From contig CM065312.1 in NCBI GenBank assembly GCA_033032175.1, positions 5,456,001 through 5,520,000 on the forward strand: 64,000 nucleotides of DNA, written 5' to 3'. A model generated the notes under the pieces. It was not told where the DNA came from. It was given only the letters and a program-made list of their open reading frames with translations, and searched no databases. Positions 48,531 through 62,100 of the stretch are shown one piece after another. Each line of letters begins with the position of its first letter. Position 1 is the first letter of the stretch. The stretch comes from Saturnia japonica (taxonomy: Eukaryota > Arthropoda > Insecta > Lepidoptera > Saturniidae). Made by a program: the position numbers and the translations under genes.

Positions 48531-49331
48531 ATATCATACTAACAGGATTTTTTTAACAAGGAAAAGAAAAGGAGGAAAAACTGTATGTTTTGTACTGCAC
48601 TGTTTCTTGAACAATATTTTAACGCAAATTAGTAAAACCAAGATTTAAAAAAAAAAAACACATTTTCATATATCATTAATACCTATAGTAGGTTTTAAGA
48701 ACAGAAACCAAAAAAATATTAATTAAAGATTTAATCAAGCGTTGTGACTTAAAGTCATAATATAAACATTAAATTAACCCTTTTCCAAATAATACAAGTT
48801 AAGTAATAATAACATTACTATAAAAATGATGTTTTTTTTTTATTAAGTATTATACTTTGTTATTGTAATATTTATGTATGTATCAAATATTTTAAACTCT
48901 TTGGTGTGAGTATTTTATCGTAAATAAGAGTAATATGATATACCACGCAGGATGAAGTTAGAATATGACAGTAAACATTTTTAATAAAGACTTTGAGCGC
49001 AACACATTGATCACTATATACCAAAAATGAGCATGTCGTATATGTACAAAATACCAAGCCGACTAGACGAACGAGTGGAATTCTTTTCAATACAAAAAGT
49101 AAAATAGTCACAAAAACCGATTACCGAAACTAAAATTAGTGATAGTAGACAAAAATAAATTAGATGAACAAATTAACTTGATAAATAAAATGTAAAGCTA
49201 CATTTGTAATTTTTTTTTTTGCAATGAAGTGATTGAAGTCACATTTTGTCCGTCGCCGTCGTCTACTTGACTTGGTCACGTAAAAAATACTTCCTTTATA
49301 ATATTTACTCTCGATATTAATAAAGAGCACT
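48531..49331. other. AT-rich DNA without recognised gene
   Basis: Nothing identifiable on either strand. Confidence 0.45.
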
Positions 49332-49618
49332 TAAACACACTCTCACTTGATGTTCAGTGACGATGTGGCCCAAGATGGTAGCATGCTAAGCCCCTAGTTG
49401 GGGGATTGGTTCTCAAGCTGCCGGAATCAACTTACCTATACGAGAACGGCGAAAGATTTTCAACCTGATGGTAATAGCTAGCTAGGCGGGCATTAGAAAA
49501 TGTATCACGATGTTTTCCTTTATCAAAAGTTAGGCTGATCGTAGCGATTTGAACTCACGTCGATCGGCGCATTATCCGTACACGTTACCAATAAATCATT
49601 ATTGCTTCAAAATTTATT
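49332..49618 (-). repeat. tRNA-derived SINE, minus-strand copy
   Basis: CTCACTTGATGTTCAGTGACG, CAAGATGGTAGCATGCTAAGC, TAGCTAGCTAGGCGGGC, then the inverted B box GATTTGAACTCACG and TTATTGCTTCA. Confidence 0.75.
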
Positions 49619-49744
49619 CACTGTGTGATATAGTTAGAATTTTCAAGCTTCGCACGGGTACAATTTACAAAGTGGTCTATTTTATGTTTAATAATGGATA
49701 TTTTTAAGCCTGATTTAGAGTTTATCACATTAATATTGACAGTT

Positions 49745-49870
49745 CATAACTGCCTTATTAGCCGAGTGGTCCTAAACACGACTGCTATGTTCGATTCTCA
49801 GGTCGAGTCACTATTGGAAAGCGAAGAACAACGTCTGCCGAGTCAGCTAGTTAGTAAATATTAAATAAAG
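49745..49870 (+). repeat. Second type of tRNA-derived SINE head
   Basis: A box TTAGCCGAGTGGTCC (about 49757-49771) and B box TGTTCGATTCTCAGG (about 49789-49803), then a short body and an A-rich end. The sequence differs from the 35186 SINE. It lies just beyond the 3' end of the gustatory receptor gene. Confidence 0.5.
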
Positions 49871-50023
49871 TTTCAAATAATAAACATATTAAAAAATTAT
49901 CAAGATAATATGAGTTATCCTGCAATATAATCAAATATAACAACTATGCTGCACAGTAAAACATAATAAAATCCAGGAAAAAAAATGAAGGACATCGTTT
50001 TCATGTTTACTATAGTTTTTTTA

Positions 50024-50176
50024 TTATTCTTCGTTGTCATCTATATCGGCCATTGTTGTATTAGCGTTCAATATAGTTTTAACGATAGCCTTAATTGTTT
50101 TCTTTGCCCCTTGACGAAGAAGAGTCAACTTGAATTGCATCAGTACAATAAGGTATGTGGACATGAACGATATATT
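50024..50176 (-). CDS. CO2-receptor gene, exon 9 (last)
   Basis: Acceptor TATTATTTTGCAG. It encodes residues 411-460: NISFMSTYLIVLMQFK with the TYx5QF signature, then a basic stretch and the acidic end ADIDDNEE and TAA. An AATAAA overlaps the stop, so the real poly(A) site may lie further on. Confidence 0.92.
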   Translation of the reverse strand, partial: NISFMSTYLIVLMQFKLTLLRQGAKKTIKAIVKTILNANTTMADIDDNEE

Positions 50177-53100
50177 CTGCAAAATAATAGGTAGACTTAA
50201 TTTTCAAATATATTGAAATAAATACTGAATGCATTTATAAGCTAAATATTTAAATCAGTAATATTTATGTTACATTGTAAAATTACTGTATTCTGGATAA
50301 AAAGAAATAACAGAAGCATCAGTATTAATCAACTGTTATTATCTATATGTTTAAAAATACTCTTAAAAATTAATTAAAATTAAAATTAATATACATTTTA
50401 ATTAATAAAACTACATGTGGTACATGTCATTCAACTTGTCACCAGAAGGAAACGTACACAGAAGGCTAACCGCATTGCCTCGTTAAATGGCAGTACTATA
50501 GGCTGCATATTATCAGAAATTATTATCTGAATATTATATATATATTCGCTGAGGTATAAGCCAGCTGTCTGGTCACGAAACGCGTCGACCAGTCGACTCC
50601 CGAATTCTTGAAAAAAGGCAGCGTGCAATTGGACTTCACGGTCCTAGAAATTCATGGCACACCTAATTGACCCACGGATAACCTGTAACTAGTGCGATCT
50701 TGTTCCAATATTTAGAGATTGTAATGCCTTTAATCATATACCAAACTTCCACTCCTGGGTGGCAAGAACACGAGCACATTCTGTAACACTAGTTAGCGTA
50801 TTAATAAGCTTATTTCGTTCCACTCATACTATCTGTGGAAGCTCAAAATCATAGAACAGGTAGTGTTTGCGCACTGTGAATTCTAGGCATCGGTTAGGTA
50901 TGAAACCTTAGTAATTTACAATTTACACAAAAAATATCTAAACTTTAAGTCCAATACACTGAAGACACGATAGCCGGTAAGGTGTAGTACTAGTATTATA
51001 TAAAAAGTATAAAATAATAATGTTTTTAAAATAAACATAAACTTACTTTCACCTAAAACTTAATGTCAGTTTGAATCAGAAATCATGTATTAAACGATTG
51101 TTCTGTTCCAGACATTTTCGACAATGGGAAAACTCATTCTATCTTTATCGAAGTGAAATGTAAGTTTTTGAATTGAAAATAGAATTGAATTAAACTCACA
51201 GCGGCAAATAGCTCTCGGTTGATGTTGGTGAATCCATCTAAGTTCATGATGGGTGGATTCTTAGCGATAGCGACAAGAAACATCTCTACTTCACGCTGAG
51301 CACTTCTATCAATCACTGCAAGGTTAACATTTAAAAGACGTACTTGAAACTCCAGCCCGACCTACAATAAATTATTTAATTTGTCAACGAATCTTCTCTT
51401 AAACATTGTTTCCTCAGGTTAGTATTTAATTTCAAGATTTCAAGACATAATAACATGTGTTTTATATATCACAAAGGCAAAATGGTAAATAACAATTCCA
51501 ACAAAAACCTATATGTGAAAAAGGGGCTTAAGTTCGCTAGATACGACGATAGTAGACGGTGCCAAGTTCCATTGCATTTACGTTAATTATAGCTATGGAA
51601 TGTACGTTCCTCATTTCATTTACAAAGCAATTTGTTACTTTCTTTGATATCAGATTACTAACTTCACAAGTCTAAAATTGCCATATCGATTGTTTGTATG
51701 TCCGGTTTCAACTCACAAATGGTTGGATGAAATTTTGTTTAAGGGGAAAATTATATCATTCCTCAATTGATTAGCCTATAATTGTTAATAATAGGATAAA
51801 AATAAAATTATGAAATTATTTGTAATAAACTAGTGCGGAGACACGGGTCAACGCTAGTTCCTCTGTATTTGTATTTATAATGTGACAATAAGCTAGGTTT
51901 TATCATTTATTTCATTTTTTTATACATTACTCTTCTTACAAGCGTTCCATAAGTCAATTTATATACTGAGATGTCGAAAATATTGAAATATCTTGTATTA
52001 ACAAAGAACTATCGCTTGATACTTTTTTATGGTATGATGTACAAAAAATACATGCAGTTCATCTGATGTTAAGTGGCAAATAAAACCTATGACTATTTAT
52101 AACCAACCTCAAAAACTTACCACTCTCCTCCTGAAAGCGATTGATAAAAGCACAGATCTCTACCTTTTAACAGAGTTAGAACGCCTTATGTATCGGTTTA
52201 CTATTCTAATCTTAACACAAGGTATACATTTACTTGGATAAAGGCAATATAACTTTAAATTAAATAAAACATACTTTTCTCGAAGCATGAAATGCTTCGT
52301 TACATATAATATACAAGAGTGTTAAACAGTATCCAACGATTACGAACAGACCCATCTCTTTGTAGCTTAGGCCATGCTCCAAGATCTCTGACAACGCACC
52401 GTAGAGAGATATGATAGTAGTAAAAAATATAACCATGCAGTATATACCGTACATATTAGAATAAGCCCGACCTGAAACACAACATAACTTATGGAATAAT
52501 CCTACATATACTACATACTAGATATAGAATAGTATTTTATTACTTTAAAAAAATGGGTATTAATATACGCATGTGGCAAGTTATAGTGGTAAATCTTGGA
52601 CGTAACTAAACAAAAATAACTCCAAAAATTTTATCCCGCGTTGCAACAATCTTATGAAGTCAGCTGTAAATGATAATAATGTGAATTCATATTACTAACT
52701 TTCCTTAGGAATAATTTTAAAATTAAATAAGCTAACTTCATCACGTTGCACTTCCGTTACGTAATGAATTAAATAACCTGACTTCGTTCCGTTGCGTTTC
52801 CGTCACGTGATGAATTAAATAAGATGACTTCATCACGTTGCACTACCGTCACACGATGCGCACGCAACTCATAACTTCAACAATATTTGATAACAACATT
52901 GATAATTATAGAAGTATTCTAAAGCACGTGCAATACAAACCTAACTGTTGCATCATATGCGACAAATCCACCCACAGATGACGGTACTGAGCCAGTTTTA
53001 GTGCGGGATGTTCCGCCTCGAGAGCCTTATGTAAGTTTATTGCCAAGCCCCTGGAGGCTGTACCGAACGCATTACAGTTTATGTACCTGGAATAAAATAC

Positions 53101-56100
53101 ACTTATAATATATATTACACTTCGAACTAACGTACATAACCAAATTTTACATGGTTTTGGTATTTGGTCACAATTTCATCTAATGTTAAGTCACGATGGG
53201 ATCCAAGATGGTAACACTCTAAGTCTAATGGGAGGACTGGCTCTCAAGGGCAGCTGCGGGTACATATCTATAGCAGCTTGGCAACAAATTCTCAACTTGA
53301 TGGTAGCAGATAACCAGGCGGGAATAAAAAAATACCTCTTACCACCATGCTACGATTTCATTACTATGTTTGCCTTGCCTTTCATTTCACGCACGCTACT
53401 ACGCCATCATTGTGTCAAAAAGCAAAAAGTAATAAGAAGATATTGCCAGGTGGTAGGATATGTGGGTTATAAAAATTGTGCGCTATTGGATCGCGACTAC
53501 CATACACCAGGCGTGGCACCTGCTATAGGCATTCCTAATCGTGTTGCTTTCCAGAATCAACCGGCTACAAAAAAGTCAAAGCGAGTATATGTCTATTTTC
53601 TAAGAAACATCTACAATAAGCATTTTTGGTTTTAAAATAGCCGGGAGCAAGATTAGCGCGTATGCCCGATCGATAACATTCTGTAGTTCACGTGAGCGAA
53701 GCCGCGGGTATAGCTAGTTGGTATAATATAAACAGACAACACAGACGCTGATATGGATAAGTAAATTGTTGTGAAGTTAATTTAGCCCTGAGAACCGCAG
53801 GAGCGTTCGACACATATCCCAACTGAAGGCTCAGATGACCTCGAATTCCACTGAGTTTACTCATCTATTCCCCAGCGTTTGGTCGGATAGAACAGCCGTT
53901 GATTTTAGATTGTACTTTGCTTACTATCAGGTATAAGTGCCGTCTCTTTAACGTAATAACTACTTCTATTTGTTTTTGCTACCATAAGAAAGCAGATGCT
54001 AATTAAAATTGAGCGCGAAAACTCTATGAGATTTTTCAAATTATTACTAGTTAAATCTCAAGGTTTGGCTGATAAACAGCGTTGTGTGGCGATTTTCCTC
54101 ACTGGCGACTAAAAATCTGATGCAAAATCTTTTTGTCACATCGTTTATTTTTCTTGATTTTGTTTTTAATATTTTATGTTATACTAGCTGTGCCCGTGGC
54201 TTCGCTCACGTGGACTACAGAATGCCAGCGCGAATCTTGCTCCCCGGTCCCGGCTATTTTAAAGACAAAAATGCTTATTGTGGGTGTTCCTTAGAAGATA
54301 GATATATACTCTGACGGATTTTTTTGTAGGTCTTTTTAATGCCTATAGTTAAGTACTACATTAATTTGCTATATCTCTTATGGTTTACACAAAATAAGCT
54401 ATTAAAGCGCCCAAATTCATTCAGCATGACCAGTTTTTTTATTTGTGCGGAACCCTAATTATTTTCCTAAAATAAATGTAGCCTAAGTTACTTCCTATAA
54501 ATTCAGCTATCTACCAGTAAAAGTCCCGTCAAAATCGGTCGAACCGTTTTGGAGATTACCCGGAACAAACAGACAGACAGACAGACAAAAATTATAAAAT
54601 TAGTGTTTTGTAGGTATCGTACATAGTTTCATATGCATTTAGTAAATGGCTGTTATTTTGATATTACAAACAGACACTTCAATTTTATTAATTGTATAGA
54701 TTAATTTTTTTTTTCAAGTTTTTGTTTTTTGATCGTGTACATATCTTGTGACAATAAATAATTTTTCTTTCTTTCTTTAAAAAGTTTTAAAAATAAAATT
54801 AAAAATTCTTTCAACCATTTATGGAAATTATTATAATTTAACTTTTTGATGCTAAAATATGCTGCATTTAGAGTTCATATTACCATAATAGAAAAAAGAA
54901 AGTTAATTATACTTGTTATATTCAGAGCATCTAGCGCTAGCCGATGTTTATGTTGGACCCTGTCTCAAACTAAATTGCTGTTATACTTGTACACGCTGAG
55001 ACAGTATTTAGTGAATAATTGAATATTAATAGAGACTACCGTTGTATAATAATTGACAGCGTCTGGTATTCTATGATATAATATGCACATAACATTACTT
55101 TGCGAGATAACATTGATTTCCCTGCTTAATTTGCAAGGGTAATATAGCTTTGATTCTATTATCAAATGTTTGTTATAATCAAGTATGTACATCCTATGAT
55201 GTTTTAAAAGCAGACTTTTTTTATTAGCACTGTGAAGTGACGTTACTTTGCCTGATGGTAAAAAACCAGCGAGCACCGAGAGAGATCAGCAACCCGTCGT
55301 CGGTCGTCGCTATCAGGCTGTCTCTAGGCAGCTGGATATACAATGGCTGATCCCGAAACACGATAAACCAAAAGAGAGTCATTGTACGAGTTTATCACCA
55401 TAATTTTTAAATCTATTTTTTGTTTAGGGACTTGGGTTCAATAAGAAAATATCAGTCCCATCATAACCGAAACATAGCATCACACAACTATCTTAGTCCA
55501 CTAGTGACAAACTTCCACTAAATTTTGGCTTAATCACTTGCAGGTGCAGCCATATCCTGTGAAAAATGCCTTGGTCCATAACATTAAAGTTAAACTGACA
55601 AAACATATTTTCGTTGAAGATTGTTTCAGTTACATTCCGTCAACAAGTGTTGCACGTCTTCAATCGATCCACAGTTCTCACAATTTGGTGAATTTCCTTT
55701 TCTCATAAGGTAAGCAAACTTGTTGAGAGACATAAGTCCAGAATGTACTCTGTGAGCAGTAACAATGAGGGATCTACTTAAGCCACAGTTAGCAAACCAT
55801 GGTATACGAGGCGGTTCACTTTGTAGTGTTTATACCAAATGCCTGTATCTTTTTACATATCACCCTGTCCAGGCGGTTTTTATAATTTCATATGTGGGTA
55901 AATCATGATACCGGGGTTGGCGGCTATGTGAGATATTTTTTATGACGACCGTCAGTTAAAACTAATTACGGTTCGAGAGCGAACGACGCAGTGTTTTTTT
56001 TTATTGGTTTAATATTGCAATCCTGGAAATAAAGAACAAAACCTTACAATTTAACTTTAGTACGTGTGTGTGGTAGTATAGTGGTGCACCCGCAAGCAGA

Positions 56101-59100
56101 AGTCGCAGCGATCAAGGTCAATGGTTTGCTTCATATGGTTTTATGAAAACACCTGGATTGGGATAATCAAGCCATCCTGGCTTGATTTGTTTTTTTTGGA
56201 GATTCGCGGTAACACACCCTATTTCTGATCCCGAAATGCGACGCGCCTAAGCGTGCCACTATGAAAGGGCAGGGACTGGTGTGTTGTAGTCGTACAACAC
56301 AACGTCGAACACAATTGTCGTGTCCTACCACACAAGACTTACGAAAAAGTGAAAGCGACAGTAAAAAGAGACAGAGACAAATTCATTACATTTAACTTGC
56401 ACTTATGACATTCTGTTACTTATTGATATTGGGATAGGTTACCATGGATATTTCAAATGTGCATTAATTGAAAATGATATTGTGAATAATGATTGTGAGT
56501 ACTTGTATGTACATTTTCATAAAATTTAAATTAGTGTGTATTTGATCATTTTCTGAATGAAAAAAAAAACATAGATGTAAAGGTTTCACTTCTACCACTT
56601 GTGAATTGCACACATAATTTTCTTTTTGAATATTAATTATTAATTTCAGTTATTTACACAAGGTGGTACTATTACGTCTAAATCTCTTTATTCCTGTTAA
56701 ATTCGTGTTGATTTGTATTGATATTAATTATTTTATATTTATTCTTCAAACCATAATACAATTATGATATCAGGAATTAATACATTTATCACAGATTAAT
56801 AATTGGTTTCCGCGCCGCTTCTTTTAGATACCGTCAGCGTACTATAAAATAGTGCCAATGAAAACTACGCCGAATCGGCGTACTCGAATCAATCACATAC
56901 CGACAATAATGTGACATTGACAAGCTGTATTTCAAATAGTCACTACATATTACGATATTAAGTTGCTGTATTGTAGGAGGTATTGTTTGTAGGTAGCGCG
57001 GTATCCATTTGAAGCAACGAGGAATTCCATCATTAATCTATGACATTTATGCATTTATGAAAATACTTTTAAATACATTAGCATATTTGAGACTTATTCC
57101 AACTTAATTTACCTCATAACTTACCATAACGAACAAAATCCATCGAGCATAGCAATAATATGATAATAAGCAAAGGAATGCCACAATTCAAAATCATTTT
57201 GCAAGTAATGCTGGGAGAGTATAACAACGAAACTTAGAGCCCAAGAGAAAATGCACAGACCCCAAGTAATAGAATAAAGGTTTGGAAATATTATTGGGTT
57301 TCCAGTGATCTTCAGGTATTTTAACTGTAACAAAAATTTCATTACCTTCATAAAAAGTTTTAATAATTACAACATTAACTGACGTCTTAATTAGCTTTAA
57401 GTAATTATAAGTTTAGCATTATGGCCACGATCTCATCTCACTTTAAATGAATATGAAGACCAAGACGATGACACGCCCAGCCTAATAGAACACTGCCATG
57501 GCTCTCAAGTGTAACTGCTGGAACACACCTTTAAGTGCTTGGCGACAGATGTTTAATTTGAGGGCTAGTAAGGTGGACATTAGATAATACTCCTCTACAC
57601 CTTGTTATGGTTTCATCGCGATGTTTCCTAACCTCCATATCTCGGTACGAACAAAGAACTTTGATACGTCTTATCGTTGCCGTACTGTGAAGCTGTGGAA
57701 CTGTCTTCTGATTAGTGTGTTCCTATGATATGGAGTCCTTCAAGCATAAGGTGAAGAGACATTTGAGCTGACCTAACTGACAATGGATTGTAGATCACAG
57801 ATTATCATCAGGTGGAGAGTAGTCACTTTACCGTACTATGATAAAAAAAAGAAATCATAATAAACATGAAATATTAAAAACAAAAAGGGAAAAAAGAATC
57901 AATGTGACAACAATATCAGCTTTAGTCGCTTGTGACGAAAGTCACCAGATGGTGCTGTTTTTCAGCCAAAGCTTCGGATTTAGTCGGCAATCATTTAAAT
58001 AATCACATTTAAGATATTTCGCGCTCAATTGTTATTACAAACATATTATGCTTATTTTTGCTTCATTTGAAAAAAGTAATATAAACACCTAGTAAAGTAA
58101 CTAATATAACTGAAAATTATGAACTGCCAAGAATTAAATTAAAATAAATGTTCAATCCGGTCGAGAAATTAGTAAATAAAAATTTAGTTTATTAATTTTT
58201 GCTTTTCTTCAGGCTAATATTTAAATGTCTCTTAAATTTGAAATGGCAAGGATTCGAACTCATGTGGATCGACGTGGTGTTCGTACATGTTACCAATAAC
58301 TCATCATTGAATTAAATGTAACCATCATTAATTAAATGAAACGTAGTATATAAATTCTTACTTGATAATGGGTCCACATATTTTTAAATATGGCCACTTC
58401 TGGTCCATGTCGCCAAGAGGCGATAGGTAATAGAAAATGCGGTATAAGAATGCTGAGAAATATTATGTTATAAATCACTTCATCAAAGCGCTTATTGGAG
58501 CTACTTTGAAAATTTGCCAGACGCTCTTTGCCGACTGAAATTGAATTAATTTTTAGTTCATAATTTTTATTTTTATTTTATTTTTACACAATCAATTTCT
58601 ATTGGGCACAAAAGAAGGTATTAATATTCGTAGGTTTTATTTTCTTTGTAAGTACTGAATTTTTTTTTTCATATCTGATCTGTACTGTTAGCTTTAGGTA
58701 TTTTATCGTGTAACAGACAGCTCATACACTATTATTTTAATTAAAACATTTAAATATCTTTAGATATGACCCTAATATTTACTTAAATAATACCCAGGTG
58801 TAATATTCGCCAAAGTGACAGATCAGCCGGTGAATATCTAATAAACAAGCGGAGTGGTAGGTATCTGCACCCGACTGGATTCCGACCGCCATGCGCATGA
58901 CGATAGACCCATCACAGTCGCTCCTCTGACTTGAGGGTGTTTTAAGATCAGATTTCCAGCTGCAAGCAGCATGACAGCAACGATCGGCATTGGATTGCCA
59001 ATTTCTTTGTTTTTGGATTGCACTATGCTAACCTTAAATTAAGGCTGTGCTAATATTAAAAAAAAAATAGAACTCATGTATTTACATACCTTTCACTACA

Positions 59101-62100
59101 ATGATACATTCTAAACTCCAGATTAAATAGGCCCATAATGTGGCTTTCGATATCCAATTATACGTCGTACGCTTGATTGTTTGAGCCCCTATAATCAATG
59201 TAAATTTAATGGCATATTTTTTCTTTAAATAACGTACTAAAATACATAAGCCACTCCACGATCAAATAGCCAAAGTTTATGTTGAGTGTTATTATTTGTG
59301 ACAACATAGGTCGCGAGAGAAAATCTTGAATTCAACTTCAGCAATATTGTTGTTTTATTTGAAAACTTGTGATACTTCATTTGTTTTTTTTTTTGTATAA
59401 AAAATATGTTCATATTTCATAAAGTAATACAGTTTAATTGATGTTGTACACCACTCTCCTTTCAAATGTTCTGGAATAAAACTAGCTTAGTACTTTATTT
59501 AATAAATAAAATGAAACATTTTCATAACAGAGACGATTTAAGATGGACTAAAAGAAAATTTCAAGAATTACTTAGGATCTTGGAATGTTTTTTTCAAATG
59601 CTTGAAATAATTAATTTATTATTCCTGTTTTTCACTATTTTTAAGTGATATCTATGCTGCGATGTAAAGAAATAAATAATGGAATAATATGACGATATTG
59701 TTTGAAGAATATCGTCCTAAATACGAATGAAATTTTTTTCGATCTGACTTATTGTTAGCCATAAGGGCCCTGAAGCCTCAGCCTGGGCAGCGTATACAAG
59801 CTATAGGCGAGTACCGACATGACTAGCACTTCCACCCTCATGGTGACTTGACGGATTTAATACCAATACTAGTGTGACTTGACAAACACTTGCCTACGCA
59901 CAGGGCAAGTTGACGCAAATTCACAACGCCCAAACATCAGTGCGAATTGACAAAAAATTGCCGACGCACAGGACGATTTGATGAAAAGCCGCAACGTCCA
60001 AATATCAGTGTTACTTGACAAACACTTGCCAACGCACAGGACAACTTGACGCAGATTCACAACGTACAAACATCAGTGTGATTTGACAAACAATTTCAAA
60101 CGCACAGGGCGACTTAAAACAAAGCGCCAACGTCCATAAGTCTTGACGATAAACGCAGATGTTAACGCTCTGCCTGACAGCGACTAACGCTTCGGATACT
60201 AGACTCAGACGACACAAGCGGGCGGCTAACTTCGGTATCGGACACCCACCGCCGCGACCTCCCTCTTTCGCGGCAACTCAGGCCTAGGTTCGTTCCTCGG
60301 TGTGAAACCCTTGAGTCTAGCATGCACCCGCGCGATACAGGTCTACGCGCGCACTTGCAATCACTTAGCTACCCACACACAATATGTTCATACATACGTG
60401 CATAACACATAGGTACATAGATACTGTAAGGAACAATTTATTTCTTTTTTATGCTAGTTAGTGTAGATCATATTTAAAGCTCGAAATTTACGGATAGGGA
60501 ATTGGTCAGATCGTGACTTCTTTGCAATCGCGGCAACAGTCCAAGCCGGGGTCCGGTTACTTTGGTACCCTTGCGCGTTTGTAGCCCACGCTTTTACGGC
60601 TGAGTGCCTTAAGCGCTCGCCCCCAAGCACGGTAAAGCTGTAAAAGCCATCAGCGGCTCTGTTTTTCGACAGAGCCTCTCAGGCTAACAGAAAGGTTAGA
60701 TAGAAAAAAAAAAACCGCACACGCCTAAGACAAACATCTGGAAACCGCACCACCAACACGAAGTCTGGCTAAGCAACACGAAGCTAGTAACTCTCAATGT
60801 TTAGTGTGCCATATCAGCCTCTCTCCCGGCCACCGGTTAACACAACACTTTCATCATAACTCCCATAACTAACAGCATCCATCATCCCTTCATTATAACC
60901 GATCATAACGAAACATCTGAACAAGCAGAGTCCTCTCAACCCAACAGTCATTAAGAGACCACTCAGTATTGACCATTTGAAGTGACGTGTTCATTCTCAT
61001 ACTTCAACCATGCGCAAGTATCTATTCACTCAATCAATACTAGACCAGCGCCAAGTAGACGTTCTATAATTTTATAAAATGAAAACATAAAAAATATCAA
61101 GTACTGTATGTAGTGCGTATTTTGAGAGTCTGGTGCGTAGTGCATGTTATGTGAGTCTTTTTAATTTAATTTCTTTAGCACCAATAGTTCTTTACCACCC
61201 CCTTTTTTAATCTTAATTTGCTTATAATTTTTGCAATTGTTTTGGTGCGGATTTGAAATTTTCACACGTTTTTCTGGATCTCATTACAAATCCAACGAGG
61301 TATCGCACGTAATTTTTTACTCGCAGTAACAAGAGTTAACACGTTTTTTAACTTTTTTTAAATTACATTTAGGAACTCTGATGATAAGCATAAGTCCAAT
61401 GATTTGAAACAATACAAGCAAGCTTTTCATTTTCAAATAAAACTTGTTATGTTCATCCAAAACTAAACCTCATTTATTAAATTTTAATTTGTTTATAACT
61501 ATTGCAATTGTTTATACTGGGGTTTGAAATTTTAGCAAATTTATGTAGATCGCATTATAAATCCAACGAGGTAATGCACGTATTTTTACTCGCAGTAATT
61601 AACACGTTTTTTAGTTTAAATTACCTTTAGGAACTCTCATAATAGGCATAACTCCCATGATTTGAAACAACACAAGCAAGCTTTTCGTGTTGAAATAAAA
61701 ACTGTCATGTTCATCCAAAAGTGCTCCATCTTTATCGGTAATTTGAGGACCGTAGATATCTTTTGCTTCATAATCTGTATAATTATAATATATATCGCTT
61801 TTAAATTCGAAGATGAAAAACTATCTACAAAATTAGCTTCCTTAAACTGACAAAACTAATTGGAAATTCATACAAATTTGATTATTAATGTCAATTTTAG
61901 GCACCTTTAATATATTTTTTTCTTTTATATAATTATATTTGAACCTACCTACACATTACTATTATGTATGCTCAAAGTAAGAATAAAATTTGATTCTCCG
62001 TACAACACTGCAAGGATTTTTATTGATTTCATGTAAAATGTCTACCATATTTCTAAAATACTCAATAATACCAATTCTTTTGTTCTGTTCCTTTGTTGGC

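Noticed and set aside
48233..48648. Frames of 96 and 97 codons at 48233-48523 (minus) and 48355-48648 (plus)
   Set aside because: They lie over the MITE and overlap each other; neither resembles a protein.
51315..51316. Splice acceptor CTTGCAG inside receptor exon 8
   Set aside because: The reading frame continues upstream (FQVRLLNVNLAV) with clade-like sequence to the better acceptor at 51362, so the exon is longer.
59869..60217. Minus-strand cysteine-rich frames
   Set aside because: They are translations of the 68-bp minisatellite; no start or splice context supports a gene.
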